Positions 8,242 to 18,600 of a DNA stretch of 64,000 nt are shown piece after piece. The notes beneath the pieces are model-generated. The model was given only the letters and a program-made list of their open reading frames with translations. It did no database searches and was not told the origin of the DNA. Positions within the stretch are counted from its first letter, which is position 1; every line of letters begins with the position of its first letter. The stretch is taken from the NCBI GenBank assembly GCA_045866215.1, contig AP035880.1, positions 62,001 to 126,000 on the forward strand, written 5' to 3'. The translations under genes were made by a program, and so were the position numbers. The stretch is from Croceivirga sp009797885. Lineage in GTDB: Bacteria; Bacteroidota; Bacteroidia; Flavobacteriales; Flavobacteriaceae.

Positions 8242-10446
8242 TTATTGAATAATAAAATAGTGTACCCCGCGCATTAGCTGAACGAATTTTCTTGGAATCA
8301 GGGTCGGTCCATCCGGTTTTTCCATCAAACGCCAAAAATCCAACCCACCTTTTCCCCTGCCCGTGGTATTTCTATTGAAATTGGCAACAACAAGGTTTTT
8401 ACCGCTCCGGTCAAAGCTTATGCATTCCGGCAATGTTCCATCAAAATCGAATTCGCCCAAAAAGGAAGCCTTTCCATTCTCCTTATCCAGGCCAAACAAG
8501 GTCAATGAGCTCTCTTTTGTCTTTCCCGGATACGAATCCGGCAACCAACTCGCTTTCATGTTCAATCCCACTACGTAGCTATCATCGGGGCTAATGGCGA
8601 ATGTTTCTACATATCCGTTGCCAAAGGAAATATGTGCGGTCTTGGTATGCTTTACCTTTTCGGATAGGTACGTCTCCTTTCCGCTATCGGCTCGCGTCCT
8701 GGGAGAGTCAGGAACGTTGGTATCATCAAATCGGTAAATGGAAAGAATACTGGTGTTGTCGGCATAAGATGCCTCTTCAATATCGGAGGTCAAATTAATA
8801 TTGGTCAATAGGAAAAAGCGACCGTTATTGGTAAAATAACCAACGCCCGGTAAGGGAGCTGTCTTAAGGACATTACCCCATGTACTAAGTTTTTTGTCCG
8901 ATGTCGGGTCATATTTTAGGAACATCAACCTATCATTTCCTGCAAGTGTCACAGCGGCAAATTCACCCGAGGGATGCCAAGTAAAATGCGGGATGGCGGG
9001 AATGGTTTCACCATCCAGGGACAATCGAACCTTGTCGATAATCTTAATTTTATCCCTTTCAATTGTTCCCAGAGCAATTTCGTCGGTACCCAGTAAGGTC
9101 AGGGCAAACAGGTTTTTATGTGGATGAAAGCCCACCGATGTCGGTATGGCCTCAAAAAAAGCTTCATCTACCAATTTAGGGACGGTATGGGTTCCGGTGA
9201 GATTTACCAAACTTAACTTTGATGCTTTGGGAATCTCATTGATATTGGATGCATTTAAAGGAGCTTGACCATCCTGTTCGGCTATGAGCAAATGTGTTCC
9301 GTTCGTGTTCATGGACATGCTATTGGGCCATCTTCTCACGGAATTGCTCACATCCATGGAAGCCACCTCTTGGAGGCCGTTTTTTTCCATGTGAAATACC
9401 TGAAGGACATCCTTGGATTTCCCCTTCCCTTGAACTTTTCCATCAATATAGGCGGTAGCAGGCATGTCCCCATCGGTCAACAAAAAAATTTTGTCGGCAT
9501 CAAAAAGGGTTTGATCGGATTTCCCAATATGTTCATAGGATACAAAAGCGAACTTTTTTCCGTCAGGTGACCAGGAAGGCACATTTATAGTGCCTTGTCC
9601 TCCAATGAACCTAAACAGTTCCTTTATCCCATTGGTTTCAAGGTCATACAATCGAAGGGCAACCTTTTGCATTGCCGGGTGCTTGTCCCCTTGATTATCC
9701 AGGTAGGACAAAAAGACAAAATGCTTCCCATCGGGTGAGGGATGTGGAAACCAGTTTGAGTACTCGTCAAAGGTCAGTTGGACTTTATTTCCACCATCCC
9801 TGTCCATTCGCCAAATTTGCATGTTACCGGATTGCATGGAGTTGTAATAGATGTACTGCCCATCATGCGAATAATCGGGACCATCATCAAGACCTGGGGA
9901 TGCTGTTAAACGTATTTCGGTTCCACCATCAACAGGAATGGTATAAATATCAAACTCTCCTCCACTTCGCAAGGCTGTATAAGCAAGTTCCTTACCGTCC
10001 GGAGACCAACCATGCCAAAAAGAGGGTGCTTTTTGGGTAATCTTTTTTGGCGTACCCCCCATAATGGGAACGGTATATATTGTGGAAGACCTAAAATCCC
10101 TGTCCGCATAGGGAACTTTGAGCTGGTCATAGTGACTGATGACCAATGATTGCCCATCTGGTGATATCCCGTGATCGTTATTGCACTTATCCGCAAAGTC
10201 CGTATAGATCAGTTCCTTTTTGGAACCATCCAAAAGGATTCGGTAGAGCAGCCCACCACCGTTAACCACAAAAAAGTCATTGTTCGGACTCCAATTTGGT
10301 GCCTCAAAATGGGTATCCTCTTGATATATGGTTTCCCTTAAACCTGTGTCCACGTCATAAACCTCCAATAGGGAACGAACATTTTCCAATTGTCCAAAAG
10401 TGGATATGGAAATCACAAATAGTAGTGTTGTAAAAAAGTATTTCAT
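8242..10446 (-). CDS. Secreted TolB/WD40-like beta-propeller protein
   Basis: This is a 734-residue protein with a signal peptide (MKYFFTTLLFVISISTFGQ) followed by at least five PD40/TolB-type blade motifs: PNWSPNNDFF, GISPDGQSLVIS, GWSPDGKELAYTA, DYSHDGQYIYYNS and PSPDGKHFVFLSY. Another is SWSPDGKKFAFVSY near residue 300. The second half also looks propeller-like, with SFDRSGKNLVVANFN near the end. The fold therefore probably comprises two propellers exported to the periplasm or surface. Such proteins bind partners or substrates, but no catalytic residues are recognisable and the substrate is unknown. The AraC-type regulator upstream on the same strand could control it. The last ten codons resemble a sequence near 56.22 kb (see findings). 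Confidence 0.85.
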   Translation of the reverse strand: MKYFFTTLLFVISISTFGQLENVRSLLEVYDVDTGLRETIYQEDTHFEAPNWSPNNDFFVVNGGGLLYRILLDGSKKELIYTDFADKCNNDHGISPDGQSLVISHYDQLKVPYADRDFRSSTIYTVPIMGGTPKKITQKAPSFWHGWSPDGKELAYTALRSGGEFDIYTIPVDGGTEIRLTASPGLDDGPDYSHDGQYIYYNSMQSGNMQIWRMDRDGGNKVQLTFDEYSNWFPHPSPDGKHFVFLSYLDNQGDKHPAMQKVALRLYDLETNGIKELFRFIGGQGTINVPSWSPDGKKFAFVSYEHIGKSDQTLFDADKIFLLTDGDMPATAYIDGKVQGKGKSKDVLQVFHMEKNGLQEVASMDVSNSVRRWPNSMSMNTNGTHLLIAEQDGQAPLNASNINEIPKASKLSLVNLTGTHTVPKLVDEAFFEAIPTSVGFHPHKNLFALTLLGTDEIALGTIERDKIKIIDKVRLSLDGETIPAIPHFTWHPSGEFAAVTLAGNDRLMFLKYDPTSDKKLSTWGNVLKTAPLPGVGYFTNNGRFFLLTNINLTSDIEEASYADNTSILSIYRFDDTNVPDSPRTRADSGKETYLSEKVKHTKTAHISFGNGYVETFAISPDDSYVVGLNMKASWLPDSYPGKTKESSLTLFGLDKENGKASFLGEFDFDGTLPECISFDRSGKNLVVANFNRNTTGRGKGGLDFWRLMEKPDGPTLIPRKFVQLMRGVHYFIIQ

Positions 10447-10467
10447 TGGTGTAAATATTTATCAAAA

Positions 10468-10875
10468 TCAACGTATTATCCAATTAAAAATGAGAGTAGA
10501 CGGTATATTCCCTAGCAGGTATTTTCCATTTCCCATTAAGAGTGGAGGGACGAATCCAAGCAGGGAAACAAGTGTCATCTCCCATTTTAGGCAAAGGGAT
10601 TCCCCCCATCGGGCCTTAAAAGGGAATATTGACACGAAACCCTTTAAAATCAGACTTGAAATAGGGGTTATCATCCCAAAAAGAAGTAACGGAAAAAATA
10701 AGATGTCACCTGTTGATGTCAATAAAATTAGGAGTTTATTCGTAAACTTCACGAAGGCAAAGAACGCTACACGTTCAACCTTCGAAAAGGACTTTTTCCA
10801 ATTCAAAAAACCATGGACTACCAACATTACAACATCGGGGCTTGTTCTTAAAAAGCCATTGGCGATAGCGTTCAC
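10468..10875 (-). CDS. Doubtful hydrophobic ORF, hypothetical membrane protein
   Basis: A 135-codon open frame lies between the beta-propeller gene and the AraC-type regulator, on their strand. Its only usable start is GTG; a TAA lies in frame a few codons upstream. It would encode about three hydrophobic segments (around MLVVHGFL, LLILLTSTGDILFFPLLLFG and TLVSLLGFVPPLLMG) with basic residues between. I do not recognise it. It could be a real small membrane protein, a decayed gene or chance, since the opposite strand is also open over much of the same 0.5 kb. It is included because otherwise the stretch 10447-10957 has no gene. Confidence 0.25.
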   Translation of the reverse strand: MNAIANGFLRTSPDVVMLVVHGFLNWKKSFSKVERVAFFAFVKFTNKLLILLTSTGDILFFPLLLFGMITPISSLILKGFVSIFPFKARWGESLCLKWEMTLVSLLGFVPPLLMGNGKYLLGNIPSTLIFNWIIR

Positions 10876-10957
10876 GAGCTTGTTTCTTAGTAACGAGCTA
10901 AGTTATGGGAAGCATACTATTTGAATAAAATCAAAAGAAAAGGAAAAATAATCAAAA

Positions 10958-11854
10958 TCAATTATTTTGGTATTTATATTCTTGTGGGGACTTTCCTGTA
11001 ATCCTTTTGAAGAACCTTGAAAAATTTGTGGGCTCCTCGAAACCCAGGGAATAGGAAATATCGGATATGGAACTATCGCTGTAGCTGAGTTGTAACTTGG
11101 CGGTTTTAACAACATTATCTTCTATAATTTCCTTTGCCGTTTTACCGGTATTGCGCTTACTAATGGCATTAAGATGGTTAGGCGTTACCCCTAATTGTTC
11201 AGCATAAAACAACACTTTTCGCTCTTTTAAATGAAGACTGGCAACAAGATTAAGGTATCGCTTGAATAAACTTGTGGAACTGGCTTTCCGGTTTGATTGC
11301 GATTCATTTTTAAGCCAGATTTCCTTAATGAAAAACAATAGAAAAGTCAGGTAAGCTATAATCTTATTTCGACGACAAGGACTGTTGGAAGTATAAATAC
11401 TTTGGAGTTGCTCCAGTTGTTCTCTAAGTTTGGAAAAATCTTTTGACCCTACTGACAGCATATTCTCATTCTCAATATTGAACAGCCCATCAAATTCCGA
11501 ATTCAGGAAATTTGCCCTTTCCAAATCGAAAAGACTTTTTTTGAAATATATCAAGTATCCGTCCAAATTTTCATTTCGTACCCAAGAATATATATGTGCG
11601 GGGGAGATAAAGTAAATATTTCCAGAATCCTGCGTATACTTTCTTTCATCAATCCGATAGGCTCCAACATCTCCCGTGGTAATGATATTGATTTGAAAGA
11701 AATTTTTCTGAAATGCCGACATGATGGGAACGGTATTTTCTCCTAGATTCGATATTTGAACAATAAAAAAATCCTCCAGTTCGCTCCTTACAGAGCAGTT
11801 GGCCGCCTCAAGATAGGCATTGATTGATTCGTATCTTGTTATCCTGTTTTTCAT
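10958..11854 (-). CDS. AraC-family transcriptional regulator
   Basis: This is a 298-residue cytoplasmic DNA-binding regulator. The C-terminal about 100 residues form the double helix-turn-helix AraC domain: a first HTH around YAEQLGVTPNHLNAISKRNTG and a second with the family signature ISDISYSLGFEEPTNFSRFF followed by KRITGKSPQEYK. The N-terminal half (GAYRIDERKYTQDSGNIYFISP) resembles a cupin-type ligand-binding domain. It lies upstream of the beta-propeller gene on the same strand and about 800 bp from the giant surface-protein gene, which is divergent. Either may be a target; nothing in the sequence decides this. No canonical promoter was seen upstream. Confidence 0.92.
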   Translation of the reverse strand: MKNRITRYESINAYLEAANCSVRSELEDFFIVQISNLGENTVPIMSAFQKNFFQINIITTGDVGAYRIDERKYTQDSGNIYFISPAHIYSWVRNENLDGYLIYFKKSLFDLERANFLNSEFDGLFNIENENMLSVGSKDFSKLREQLEQLQSIYTSNSPCRRNKIIAYLTFLLFFIKEIWLKNESQSNRKASSTSLFKRYLNLVASLHLKERKVLFYAEQLGVTPNHLNAISKRNTGKTAKEIIEDNVVKTAKLQLSYSDSSISDISYSLGFEEPTNFSRFFKRITGKSPQEYKYQNN

Positions 11855-12030
11855 CTTTGAAAAAGATAGGAATTGGTTTTAACTTTTAAAATCTTGGCTA
11901 TTCTGAATTATCACATCCCTTAAAACAATCCTTTTAAACGGTGTAAAACCTTTGTATGATGCTCGAAACAATTAATTCGTAAATCTTGAAAATACAGGAA
12001 AAATAGATGGGAAGAGCCAACAATGCGCAC

Positions 12031-12044
12031 AAAAAAGGGGGGGG
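12031..12044. repeat. A6G8 homopolymer tract
   Basis: Six A followed by eight G. The G8 run (12037-12044) is conspicuous in this AT-leaning intergenic DNA and could slip during replication. It is about 615 bp upstream of the giant gene. Confidence 0.9.
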
Positions 12045-12114
12045 CAAAGCGTTGACGCACCTATCCCAAACCACAATCTTTTTGAAGAATGTTTGTTTTG
12101 ATCCATTTTTTAAT

Positions 12115-12146
12115 GGGACATTTTAGCGTGTAAAATGATACGTCCC
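12115..12146. repeat. Inverted repeat in giant-gene upstream region
   Basis: Perfect 7-bp arms CATTTTA (12119-12125) and TAAAATG (12131-12137) with a 5-nt loop are extended, after a 4-nt bulge, by GGGA (12115-12118) and TCCC (12143-12146). It may be a hairpin or an operator; nothing ties it to a particular regulator. Confidence 0.6.
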
Positions 12147-12244
12147 AAATTATCCTTTACGGTAACGCACTCCATTAGATCATGCTTCCAAAAGGAACTT
12201 CCTGTCCAATTCCCCAGGATCTCCCACTTATTATTAAATAAAAG

Positions 12245-12277
12245 CACTTGTTACACTGAAAGAAAACACTTGTTACA
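12245..12277. promoter_or_regulatory. Direct repeats CACTTGTTACA spaced 22 bp
   Basis: Two identical 11-bp copies at 12245-12255 and 12267-12277 have a 22-bp period (two helical turns), as expected for a dimeric activator binding one DNA face. A 7-bp inverted pair ACACTGA (12253-12259) / TCAGTGT (12278-12284) overlaps them. LytTR-type and AraC-type regulators use direct repeats of this spacing, and genes for both lie within this window. The site lies about 380 bp before the giant gene. Confidence 0.5.
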
Positions 12278-12658
12278 TCAGTGTTAAAGTATTGTCTTCA
12301 AGGGGATACCTTTACAGGATATAGTGTCATACAATACTTCCGATAGGTAACCTTCCCGTCTTGCAAACCTTGGAATACTTCGGATCCAAAGCAACGGGTT
12401 CGTTCGGTTGGATGAGTTGAAAAGATTGGCCTACAAGGGATTTACCGTTTTGGAAAACCATGGGAAAACAATGTCCGGGATGTCGTGCAGTATGGGGTGC
12501 TTGGAAGTTACAGGGCATCCCTGGGATTTTTTGCGTCCATTTCCGTTCCCTACACCAGTTCCATGGCCCTTTCGTTGGGATCCGAAGCACCCTTTTTGCC
12601 CTACGGCAATACCAATCAATCCGAGAACCACTGCTTTATACCAATACCTTGATAAGTT

Positions 12659-15600
12659 ATGAGAACAAACTACCCAATGGGCCTAAGGGGGTCCGTGCTT
12701 CCCTTTTTTATATGCCTATGGATGACTACGGGCCTCTTTGCCCAAAGGGAATTGATCACCACCTGGGATACCAAGAAAGCCGGATCGTCCGACAGCAATT
12801 CCATCCGCATCGAGGCCAGGGGAACTTATGATGTGGACCTGGGGAATGATGGTACCTATGATCTGTTTGACCAGGAAGGGGTAACCGAGATAGATGTCAC
12901 TGAACATAACTATGCCGCCGGAGAGATACAAGTGGCTCTTCGCAGTGCCATCTCCGGGGCCGGGACTCTTGGCGGGATATTTTTCGTCAATAAACACGAC
13001 AAGCTGAAGCTACTTTCCGTGGACCAGTGGGGAACCGATACCTCGTGGAGCGGCTACATTTATGGTGCATTTTGGGGATGTACCAATTTGGATGTAGTGG
13101 CGACCGATACTCCCGACCTAAGCCAGGTGATCAGTATGGAGGGCATGTTTGGCGAGTGTACCTCCCTTAAGGGGAATGCAAGTTTCGATACCTGGGACGT
13201 GAGCAACGTGAGGAGTATGCGATGGGTATTTTTGAATGCAACTTCTTTTAACGCGTACATCGGTTCCTGGAATGTGGCCAAGGTCACCAATTTTGGTTCG
13301 ATGTTTGAAGGTGCAACAACCTTTAACCAGAATATCAGTTCCTGGAACACCAGCAGTGCCAACGGTATGACAGAAATGTTCAAAGGGGCGGTCTCCTTCA
13401 ATCAAAACCTGGGCAATTGGTACCTCGGTGCGCTTTACGATGACTATACAGGTTCAGGTCCACATCAAAATGGTACCGGTATGCTTGACAATAGTGGGCT
13501 TTCCGGTGCAAACTGGGACAAAACGATCATCGGTTGGTACGTTCAGGGCTTTACCAACGAGCCTACTATAGGTGCCGAAGGGCTGTTCTATTGCAACGCC
13601 GGACCGTACCGTGACGCCATGAGCTTCATTTTTGTCGGCGACAAAGAGAAAGTTGGTGGTCCCGTTGCCCGGTGCAAGCAGGAGGTAACGCTTCATCTAA
13701 ATGCCAGTGGTACGGCCACGTTAACGCCCGATCTTGTGGACAATGGAACCTATGATACCTGTGGCATTAAGTCCCTAAGCGTGTCCCAGAGCAGCTTCTC
13801 TACCAACGACCTTGGGGAAAACACGGTCACCTTGATTGCGTTCAACAATCGTACTTGGGGATCTTCCTGCACTACAACGGTAAATGTAGAGCCGCGCTCA
13901 AGGGTATTTATGACCACCTGGGATACGTCCGAGACTGGCACTGGCACATCCGATGCGAACTCCATCACCATCCCCGCTTTGGGGACCTACGATGTGGATT
14001 TGGGCAATGATGGCAGCTATGACCTGTTCGATCAGACCAATGAAATTACCGTAGATGTCACGGAGTATGGCCACACCGCAGGGGAAATACAAGTGGCCCT
14101 CCGCAATGCGGCCTCCGGAACGCTGACCGGAATACGTTTCAGCACTACGGCCGATCCTCAGAAGTTGCTCTCCGTGGATCAATGGGGCAGTAGCATAGCC
14201 TGGAGCACTATGGAGGATGCATTTAGCGGCTGTAGTAATCTGGATGTTAAGGCGACCGATGTTCCCGACCTGGGCAATGTGACCGATATGACCCGGATGT
14301 TTCGGGGGTGTACCTCCCTTAAGGGGACAGCGAGCTTCTCCAATTGGAACACCAGCAATGTGACCGATATGGACTATATGTTTATGAATGCAAGCAGCTT
14401 TGACCAAAACATAGGTCCCTGGAATGTGGCCCAGGTGACCACAATGCAAACCATGCTTTCTGGTGCAGGCACCTTTGACCAGAACCTGGGGAACTGGAAC
14501 CTGGGACAGTTGACCGATGGCGATGCCATGCTCAGGAACAGTGGCCTTTCCGTGGACAACTGGGATGCCACACTGACCGGTTGGCACAAGCAGGGCCTCA
14601 CCAACACCGCAAACATCGGTGCCCAAGGACTGGTCTACTGCGCTGCCTATGCCGAGCGTGCCGCACTGACCTTCAACATTATGGGCGATAGCAAGGCCAC
14701 TACCCAGCCGATACCACAGTGCCAGGAAGCGACAATTCAACTGGACTTCGAGGGAACTGCCACCCTGGATGCCTCTCTTGTGGACAACGATAGCTATGGC
14801 TGCGGGATTTCATTGCGTGTATCCCAGAGCAACTTTACCACCGACAATATCGGCACGAACACGGTCACCCTAACGGTAACAGACTCCAGTGCGAATGAAA
14901 AAACCTGTCTGGCCACGGTGAACGTGCTGTCCTTTCCAAAAAATCGGTTCATCACCACCTGGGACACGGCCAAAACCAATGCCCACTCATCCAACAGCAA
15001 CTCCATCACCATACCCGCCACGGGGGCCTACGATGTGGACCTCGGCAATGACGGTACGTTTGACCTGTTCGATCAGACCGATGAAACTACCGTGAACGTC
15101 ACCAACTACACTGACCCCGACGGCAACAACTATACGGCGGGGGAGATACAAGTGGCCCTTCGCAATGCCATCTCCGGAAATGGTAACCTCACCAGGATAC
15201 ATTTCAATAATGTGGGTGACCGAGAGAAGCTGCTCTCCGTAGACCAGTGGGGCAACAATATCCCCTGGAGCACCATGGAAAATGCATTTTACGGCTGCGC
15301 CAATATGGATGTGCTGGCCACCGATGCCCCCGTCCTAAGCAACGTGATCAGTATGTATTGGATGTTCACCGGATGCACGAAACTCAGGGGAGAGACGAGT
15401 TTCTCCACCTGGAACACCAGCAAGGTGACCGATATGACCAGCATGTTTAGTGGCTTGAGTGCCTTTAACGGGGCCATCGGTTCCTGGGACACCAGTAGCG
15501 TTACCACTATGGCCGGCATGCTTTTGGGCACAACTGCCTTTGATCAGAACTTGGGCAAATGGGACTTGAGGGCATTGAGCAGTGCCAGTTTCGGTGGTGG

Positions 15601-18600
15601 TTTTGCCATGCTCAATAACAGTGGGCTCTCCGTGGAAAACTGGGACAACACGTTAATCGGTTGGCACCAGCAGGGCTTCACCAATACCCCCACTATTAAC
15701 GCTTTAGGACTGACCTACTGCAAGGCCCATGCTGAGCGTGATGCATTGACCTTCAATATTTCCGGCGATGTCCTATCCGATGTCACGAAAGCTGTATGTA
15801 AGACAGCAGTGACACTCCGATTGGGCCTCGACGGTACAGCGACCCTGGAAGCCTACCGTGTGGATAATGGCAGCGTGGGTTGTGGGGGTACCTCACTAGC
15901 GTTGTCCAAGAGCAACTTCTCCACTGACGACATCGGCACGCATACGGTCACCCTAACGGTGAGCGGTGGCAACAACAAGACGGATACCTGCACCACCACA
16001 GTGACCGTGGAGAATCCCCCCACGAACCTTTTTATCACTACATGGGACACGACCAAACCCGGTTCCAATGCGAGTTCCATTCGTATCCCTGCTGCTGGGG
16101 GAGCCTACGATGTAGACCTGGGCAACGATGGCACCTATGAACTGTCCGATCAGACCGGGACCATCGATATAGATGTCACAACCTATAATTATCAGACCGG
16201 GAAAATACAAGTGGCTCTTCGCAATGCCATCTCCGGTAATGGGAATCTGGCCAGGATACATTTTAACGGTACGGGAGATAGGCGGAAACTGCTCTCCGTG
16301 GACCAATGGGGCAGCGCTATCTCCTGGAGCTCCATGGAAAATGCATTTTGGGGCTGTACCAATCTGGATGTTAAGGCGACCGACACCCCCGACCTAAGCA
16401 ATGTGACCAGTATGGAGGGTATGTTCCGCCTATGTACATCACTTACGGGGACGACGAGCTTCCCTAGTTGGAACACCAGTAGTGTAACCGATATGGACTA
16501 TATGTTCATGAACGCAACCGAGTTTAACGGGAACATTAGTTCCTGGAATGTGGCCAAAGTAACCACTATGCATACCATGTTTGGGAGTGCAAGCACCTTT
16601 GACCAGGACATCGGTTCCTGGAACACCAGCAGCGTGTCCGATATGAAGTGGATGTTCTTGAATGCAAGCGCCTTTGACCAGGATTTGAGTTCTTGGGACA
16701 CCAGCAGCGTAACCGATATGTTAGGGATGTTTGCTGGAACAGTGGCCTTTAACAGGGACATCGGTTCCTGGAACACCAGCAGCGTTTCCGATATGGGCAA
16801 TATGTTTGCGGTCACAAGTGCCTTTGACCAGGACTTAAATTCCTGGGATACCAGCGAAGTGACCAATATGGGCAGTATGTTCCGGGAGGCCAGCGCCTTC
16901 AACGGGAACATTAGTTCCTGGAATACGAGCAAGGTAACCGATATGGGCCAGATGTTCGATGGCGCAACTGTCTTTGACCGGAACCTGGGGGGCTGGGACC
17001 TGGAGCAGTTGACCAATGGTACCGATATGCTCGACAAGAGTGGGCTTTCGCTTAACAGCTGGGATGCCACCATCAAAGGTTGGCACCAGCAAGGATTCAA
17101 AAACACCATCACTATAGGCGCCGATGGCCTGGTCTACTGCACCGCCTATGTCGAGCGTGCCGCATTGACCCTTAACATTGTCGATGATCGCGCAGAAACC
17201 ATCCTTCCGGATGCGCGTTGCAAATCGGCGACAATCCAACTGGATCCCACGGGATCGGCCACCCTGACTGCCGATCTTGTGGATGATGGTTCCAGCGATG
17301 CCTGTGGGATTTCATTGAGTATATCCCAGGGCAGCTTCACTACCGACGACATTGGCGAGAACACGATTACCCTGACAGTAACCGACTCCAATGGGAACAA
17401 GGATACCTGCCCGGCCACGGTCACCGTAGAGGAGAAATCCGCAAACCCTTTCGTTACCACCTGGGACACCACCAAATCCGGCACTTCCAATGGGAATTCC
17501 ATCAAAATCCCCGCTATAGGGACCTATGATGTGGACCTCGGCAATGATGGCACCTACGAACTGCGGGGAAGGACCGGGACCATTGAGATAGATATCACTC
17601 AATATAACCATACCGCCGGCGAAATACAGGTGGCCCTCCGCAATGCCCTCACCGGGAACCTGACCGGGATACGGTTCAACAATACGGGTGACCGGCAAAA
17701 GCTGCTCTCTGTGGACCAATGGGGAGACGGAATCCCCTGGAGCGCCATGGCAGGTGCATACCATGGTTGTACCAATCTGGAAATCCAGGCCACCGATGTT
17801 CCCGACATGGGTAGTGTGACCAATATGGGTTCGATGTTCTACGGATGCAGTTCACTTTCGGGAACCAAGGGCTTCTCCAACTGGAATACGGGCAATGTGA
17901 CCAATATGGGCTATATGTTCTATGGGGCAAGCAATTTTAATGGGGACATCGGTTCCTGGAATACGGCCAAAGTGACCACTATGGAGCGGATGTTCTCCGG
18001 CGCAAGCACTTTTAACGTGGACATCGGTTCCTGGAATGTCTCCAAAGTGACTTCTATGGAGCGGATGTTCTTCAGGGCAAGCGCCTTTGACCAGGATTTG
18101 GGTTGGAACACGGGCAGCGTGACCGATATGGGCCTTATGTTTCAGAAAGCAAGTGCCTTTAACGGGGACATTAGCTCCTGGAACACGGCTAGCGTTACCG
18201 ATATGGCCGATATGTTCGTCGATGCAACTGCCTTTGATCAGGACATCGGTTCCTGGAGCACGGACAAGGTGGTTAATATGGCCGGCATGTTTTGGAAAGC
18301 AAATGCCTTTAACCAGGACATTGGCTCTTGGAATGTGGGCAGTGTGACCAGTATGCGCGCGATGTTCAGGGAGGCAAGTGCCTTCAATCAAAATATTGGT
18401 GCCTGGAACACAAGTGAGGTGACCGATATGACCGGCATGTTTGCGAACGCAACCGTCTTCAATCAGAACCTGGGCTTATGGAAACTGGGGAAGTTGGGCA
18501 ATGGCATGGATATGCTGGACAACAGTGGGCTCTCCATGGACAATTGGGATGCCACCCTCATTGGTTGGCATGATCAGGGTCTTACCAATACACCCACTGT

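Larger units (their letters stand above)
11855..12658. other. Long intergenic region upstream of the giant gene
   Basis: This 804-bp stretch separates the AraC-type regulator (-) from the giant surface-protein gene (+). It holds an A6G8 homopolymer run (12031-12044), an inverted repeat (12115-12146) and a pair of 11-bp direct repeats (12245-12277), each listed separately. From about 12351 to 12650 the plus strand has one open frame without an ATG that reads like protein, possibly a gene remnant. I found no tRNA, ncRNA or complete gene. A long leader or regulatory region is the most likely use. Confidence 0.6.

Noticed and set aside
8060..8335. A 91-codon minus-strand frame with a signal-like stretch after gnd
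   Set aside because: It overlaps the end of the beta-propeller gene in another frame, and the hydrophobic stretch is in the middle rather than at a start codon.
10400..10924. A 174-codon plus-strand frame opposite the doubtful membrane ORF
   Set aside because: It begins inside the beta-propeller gene on the other strand, has no recognisable domain and poor codon usage.
12408..12662. An 84-codon plus-strand frame just before the giant gene
   Set aside because: Its text is rich in Pro, Phe and Trp with no domain. A neighbouring frame without a start codon reads more like protein, so neither is called as a gene.
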